A stretch of DNA of 8,715 bases from a bacterium (GTDB lineage Bacteria; Myxococcota_A; Bradymonadia; UBA7976; UBA1532): contig JAUHVS010000202.1 in assembly GCA_030424955.1 (NCBI GenBank), positions 1 to 8,715 on the forward strand. Direction: 5' to 3'. Position 1 is the first letter of the stretch. Every line of letters starts with the position of its first letter. Below are positions 5,394 to 8,715 of this stretch, piece by piece. The notes below the pieces were generated by a model. That model saw only the letters and a list, made by a program, of their open reading frames with translations. It was not told the DNA's origin and did no database searches. The position numbers and the translations under genes are program-made.

Positions 5394-7150
5394 CGCACGG
5401 CCCCGGTGGCGTCCAGCAGGCACTGCAGGCGGTCGCGCACGGCGGGCTCGGCGTCGACGCGCGAGGTGCGCTCCCCCGGATCCTCACCGCGGTGGAAGAG
5501 CGCGCGGGTCTGGTGGCGCAGATCCACCACCAGCTTCCAGGGGCCGTCGACCACCCCGAACACGAAGCCGTCGCGGGACGAGCGGGTGAGGACCGGGCGC
5601 GGCGCCAGGGGCTCGCCCTGCAGCGCGGGCAGCAGCGAGCGCCCATCGACGGGCGCGGGCATCGACCAGCCCAGGGCGTCGGCGAGGGTGGGCGCCAGAT
5701 CCACCAGCGACACCGGCGTGGTCACCGTGGCCGCCCCGCCGCCGGGCACCGCGATGTGCAGCGGCACGTGCACCTGCTCATCGAACACCGACGAGCCGTG
5801 GAACCGATCGCCCCGCTCCCCGAAGGCCTCGCCGTGATCGGCGGTGATCACCCACAGCACCCGGCGCCCGGTGGCGTGCACCCCGTCCATCAGCCGCGCC
5901 AGGGCGGCGTCCACCCGGGCCAGCTCGGCGCCGTGGCGGGCGCGGTCCGAGGCTGACGCCGGCACGTCCCCGAAGGGGTGGTAGGGCTCGTGCGGATCCA
6001 GATAGTGCAACCAGATCAAGGCCTTGTCGGGCGCGGTGGGCAGCCAGCGCAGGGCGGCGTCGGTGAGCGCGGCGCTGCTGACGCCCTCGCGATCCCGGTT
6101 GCCCGCCTGGTAGGGGCCGTCATCCACCGTGTCGAAGTCGCGGGTGAGCCCCAGATCGGCCTTGAGGTAGCGGTAGGCCACCGCGGTGTAGCGGGCGTAG
6201 CCCGCGGCCTGCGCGGCGGCGATCACCGTGGGCGTGGTGTCGTGCACGGGCGCCAGGGTGTAGGCGGCCCAGGTGCGGGGGTCCAGGGCGCTGGGCTCGC
6301 GGGGGGCCACCAGGGGCGCGTCCTCGGGGCTCAGCAGCGCCGGCACGAGCTGCAGGTGGTGGGGGTAGCGCCCGGTGAGCGCCGCGTACATCGACTCGGT
6401 GGTGCGGTTCGCGGGCGCGACGGCCTGGGTGAAGGTCACCGCGGGCGGCAGCCGGGCGGCGGTCAGGGGCAGGGCCTGCGCCAGGGGCTGATCGGCGCGC
6501 CAGGCGTCGATGGAGATCAGCACCACCGTGGCCCCGGCGTAGGCGCCGGTGTGGGGCGGCACGGCGGCGGCGGGCCAGGCGCAGGCGGTGTCGCCCCCGG
6601 GCGGTGCGGCGGGCGGATCGACGGTCCAGGCCACCACCCGCCCGACCACGGTGGTGCCCCCCACCAGCGCCGCGCGCTGCGCGTCCCCCTCGCCGACCAG
6701 CGCGGGCAGCGCCCAGGGCGCGACCGTCGGCCCCAGCCACACCAGCATCGACGCGCCCCGATCGCTCGGCGCCGCCGCGGCCCCCGCGAGCACGGCCAGC
6801 CCCGCGCCCAGCGCGCCCAGCCAAAGGTGCGCGGCGGCGTACAGCCCCACCAGCACGTGCGCGTCCACGGCCCACGCGCCGGCGGCGACCACCGCCAACA
6901 CTGCGGCCCCGCGGCGGCCCAGGCGGCGCGCCTGGAGCAGGCCGAGCCCGGCCCCCAGGGGCGCCCCGACGGCCCAGCCCACCCCCAGCGCGAGGAGCAG
7001 GGCCTTCACGAGCGCCACGCCCGCCAGGTTGGGCGGCGCCCCCGCCACCAGGGTGAGCCCGTCGAGCAGGGTGTAGGCGGCGCCACCCACGGCGCCGCCC
7101 AGCGCCCCGGCGCTCATCGCCGCCCGCCGCTCCCGGGTCAGGGCCGTCAC
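5390..7150 (-). CDS. Membrane protein with sulfatase/alkaline phosphatase-superfamily domain, Thr nucleophile type
   Basis: 586 residues from GTG 7150, which overlaps the upstream stop as GTGA; ATG 7117 is an alternative. The first ~175 residues hold about four or five hydrophobic segments, so the enzyme is anchored in the inner membrane. The catalytic domain (PF00884 type) begins near residue 205. VVLISIDAWRAD gives metal ligand D215. NRTTESMYAALTGRYPHH aligns with the sulfatase active-site helix, but the nucleophile position is T250, and the CxPSR/SxPSR formylglycine signature is absent. HYLDPHEPYHP (382-392) and ITADHGEAFGE (D438, H439), then FHGSSVFDEQ (H451), supply further metal and phosphate/sulfate site residues. 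The C-terminal part (VDLAPTLADALG, DGRSLLPAL, DPGERT) is typical of the family. The Thr resembles LtaS/EptA-type phospho-transferases, so a role in moving or removing phospho-groups on envelope polymers or lipids is more likely than sulfatase activity. Substrate unknown. Upstream lies a paralogue, downstream a small coupled membrane protein. Confidence 0.92.
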   Translation of the reverse strand: MTALTRERRAAMSAGALGGAVGGAAYTLLDGLTLVAGAPPNLAGVALVKALLLALGVGWAVGAPLGAGLGLLQARRLGRRGAAVLAVVAAGAWAVDAHVLVGLYAAAHLWLGALGAGLAVLAGAAAAPSDRGASMLVWLGPTVAPWALPALVGEGDAQRAALVGGTTVVGRVVAWTVDPPAAPPGGDTACAWPAAAVPPHTGAYAGATVVLISIDAWRADQPLAQALPLTAARLPPAVTFTQAVAPANRTTESMYAALTGRYPHHLQLVPALLSPEDAPLVAPREPSALDPRTWAAYTLAPVHDTTPTVIAAAQAAGYARYTAVAYRYLKADLGLTRDFDTVDDGPYQAGNRDREGVSSAALTDAALRWLPTAPDKALIWLHYLDPHEPYHPFGDVPASASDRARHGAELARVDAALARLMDGVHATGRRVLWVITADHGEAFGERGDRFHGSSVFDEQVHVPLHIAVPGGGAATVTTPVSLVDLAPTLADALGWSMPAPVDGRSLLPALQGEPLAPRPVLTRSSRDGFVFGVVDGPWKLVVDLRHQTRALFHRGEDPGERTSRVDAEPAVRDRLQCLLDATGAVR

Positions 7151-8715
7151 GGCGGGCCCCCCCCGGCAGCGCCCAAGGGCACGCCGGCGGCGCGCAGCAG
7201 GCACAGCAGGCGATCGCGGGTGGTGGGCTCAGCGTCGGCCAGGGTGTGCCGCTCGCCCGGATCGGCGCGCAGATCGTACAGCGCGATCCAGCCCTCGGTG
7301 GTGTCGGCCATGAGCTTGTGATCGCCGTCGATGAGCCCCAGCCGGTGGCCGTTGAGGGTGGCGCTGGTGAGCACGGGCCGCGGGGGCAGCGGGGCCCCGA
7401 ACAGGGCCGGCGCGAGGCTGCGGCCGTCCATGGCCGGCGCGCCGGCGACCCCCAGCAGGTCGAGGATCGTGGGCGCCAGATCCACCAGGCTCACCGGCGC
7501 CGCCACCGCCCCGCCCGCGCCGCCGGGCGCCCGCACCCACAGGGGCACCCGCGCCTGCTCGTCGTACACGCTGGTGCCGTGGAAGGACGCCCCGTGCTCG
7601 CCGAAGGCCTCGCCGTGATCGGCGCTCAGGATCACCACGGCGCGATCGAGCACGCCCCGCGCGGCCAGGTCGGCCCACAGCGGCTCCAGGGCGTCGTCCA
7701 CCCGGCGCAGCTCGCTGCGGTAGCGCGCCTGCAGGGGGGCGTCGGCAGGCACGTCGCCGTAGGCGTCGTAGGGCCGGTGCGGATCCATATAGTGCGCCCA
7801 CAGGAAGAACTGCGCCGGGGCCTCGGCCACGTACCGGCGCAGCCGCTCGGTGAGGGCGCCGCTGGTGACGCCGCGGTTGTCGCGGTTGGTCTTGAGGTAG
7901 GGGCCGATGCTCACGCCGCCGAAGCCGCGGGTCACCCCGAAGTGCGGGCGGAAGTACACGTAGGCGATGCTGGTGAAGGTGGGCACGCCGGCCGCCTCGA
8001 GCAGCGCCGGCAGGGTGGGCGACCGGTCGTTCAGCGGCGTGGGCGTGCGCATCTTCCAGCTCTGCGGATCGGCGAAGCCGGGCTGGCCCGGGTCGACCAC
8101 GGGGGCGTCCTGGCCGTCCACCCGGGTGGGCTCGAAGCGCACGCGGTGCGGGTACAGGCCGGTGAACAGCGCGTAGATGCTGCGGGTGGTGCGGGTGGCG
8201 GCCGCGTAGGCCCGGTCGAAGCGGGTGGCCCCCGCCAGCCGCGCGTGGGTCTTGGGCATCACCTCGGCCAGCGGCAGATCCCCCCGCAGGGCGTCGATGG
8301 TCAGCAGGATCACCGGGGCGCCCTTGGCCTGACCCCCCGCCGGGGGCGGGGCCGCCGCGGGGAAGGTGCAGGGCTGGTCGGTGATGGGCGCAGCCGTGGC
8401 GGGCAGCCGCTGCGCCAGCGCCCGCGCCGGCCCCGTGCCCCGGGCCTGCACCTGCTGGCGGGCGACCCAGCTTGACCCCACCACCGCCGGGGCCAGCCAG
8501 GGCGCCGCCCCCGCCAGGGGCAGGATCACCGCCGCGCCCTTCGCGAGCCGCGGCCCGGCCCCCAGGGCGCCGGCCAGGCCCGCAGCGCCCAGGCCCGCCG
8601 CGGCCAGCCAGCCGTGGGCCATCGGGTACAGGCCCACGTACACCCACGCGTCCACCGCCCCGGCCGCCAAGGCCAGCGCAGCGGCGAGCGCCGCCCCCAC
8701 CCGCCCGGCCCGACC
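7147..8715 (-). CDS. Paralogous sulfatase/alkaline phosphatase-superfamily membrane protein, 5' end cut by window
   Basis: The frame is open to the window edge, so the start lies outside. By comparison with the paralogue downstream, roughly 80-100 N-terminal residues are missing. The visible part starts inside the membrane domain: AGAVDAWVYVGLYPMAHGWL matches AGAWAVDAHVLVGLYAAAHLWL of the next protein. The catalytic domain, numbered from the GTG at 8700, shows VILLTIDALRGD (D136), TRTTRSIYALFTGLYPHR with T171 at the nucleophile position, HYMDPHRPYDAYGD near 303-316, and LSADHGEAFGEHG (D361, H362), then FHGTSVYDEQARVPL (H374). The C-terminal part (VDLAPTILDLLG, DGRSLAPAL, DPGERHTL) is collinear with the paralogue throughout. 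Like it, this protein lacks the formylglycine Cys/Ser signature. Its tail is encoded by a G8 run just before a stop overlapping the next start. It arose by tandem duplication; whether the two share a substrate is unknown. Confidence 0.9.
   Translation of the reverse strand, partial: GRAGRVGAALAAALALAAGAVDAWVYVGLYPMAHGWLAAAGLGAAGLAGALGAGPRLAKGAAVILPLAGAAPWLAPAVVGSSWVARQQVQARGTGPARALAQRLPATAAPITDQPCTFPAAAPPPAGGQAKGAPVILLTIDALRGDLPLAEVMPKTHARLAGATRFDRAYAAATRTTRSIYALFTGLYPHRVRFEPTRVDGQDAPVVDPGQPGFADPQSWKMRTPTPLNDRSPTLPALLEAAGVPTFTSIAYVYFRPHFGVTRGFGGVSIGPYLKTNRDNRGVTSGALTERLRRYVAEAPAQFFLWAHYMDPHRPYDAYGDVPADAPLQARYRSELRRVDDALEPLWADLAARGVLDRAVVILSADHGEAFGEHGASFHGTSVYDEQARVPLWVRAPGGAGGAVAAPVSLVDLAPTILDLLGVAGAPAMDGRSLAPALFGAPLPPRPVLTSATLNGHRLGLIDGDHKLMADTTEGWIALYDLRADPGERHTLADAEPTTRDRLLCLLRAAGVPLGAAGGGPP
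7157..7164. repeat. Eight-base G run at the junction of the two paralogues
   Basis: C8 on the plus strand, G8 in the coding sense, encoding Gly residues seven bases before the upstream gene's TGA. The downstream gene is in the -1 frame relative to the upstream gene, and that frame is open through this point. A one-base gain or -1 slip on the run would therefore join the two paralogues in one polypeptide. Confidence 0.6.

Noticed and set aside
5978..8475. Two long plus-strand open frames opposite the sulfatase-fold genes.
   Set aside because: Gly/Arg/His-rich shadows of clearly conserved domains on the minus strand; no ribosome sites or recognisable motifs.

Overview
The window is very GC-rich (roughly 70% by eye), with strong G/C preference at third codon positions. 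Genes are densely packed and often overlap by 3-4 bases. Gene content and style (Ala-rich lipoprotein, sulfatase-fold membrane enzymes, HExxH protein, GTG/TTG/CTG starts) fit a high-GC Gram-negative of the Myxococcota or former Deltaproteobacteria type. That placement is inference, because no rRNA or lineage marker is present. I see no RNA gene, insertion sequence, CRISPR array, attachment site or origin, and no gene-free stretch longer than about 175 bases.

Layout. Positions 1-3388 hold four minus-strand genes. In transcription order they are a large predicted lipoprotein (3388-1676), an overlapping HExxH predicted metallopeptidase with an unusual start (1679-1098), a MarR-family regulator (1045-554), and a 101-residue protein with a strongly acidic N-terminus and a TTG start (395-90). 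A 174-base divergent region (3389-3562) separates this block from a plus-strand MATE-family multidrug/Na+ exporter (3563-4888). The exporter converges, with a 24-25 base gap, on a second minus-strand operon (8715-4914). That operon holds two tandem paralogous membrane proteins of the sulfatase/alkaline phosphatase superfamily, the upstream one cut by the window edge, and a small membrane-anchored protein. They are joined by GTGA and ATGA stop/start overlaps.

How the genes may work together (inference). The theme is the cell envelope. The lipoprotein and HExxH protein are probably co-translated. The MarR protein is a candidate regulator of itself and possibly of the MATE exporter. The tandem sulfatase-fold enzymes have Thr where true sulfatases carry the formylglycine Cys/Ser, so they look more like phospho-transferases or phosphohydrolases acting at the outer face of the inner membrane, with the small coupled protein as an accessory. 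The points most worth checking are the lipoprotein/HExxH pair, the tandem Thr-type enzymes with a G8 run at their junction, and the acidic TTG-started protein. I found no convincing sign of a wholly new defence or mobile system.
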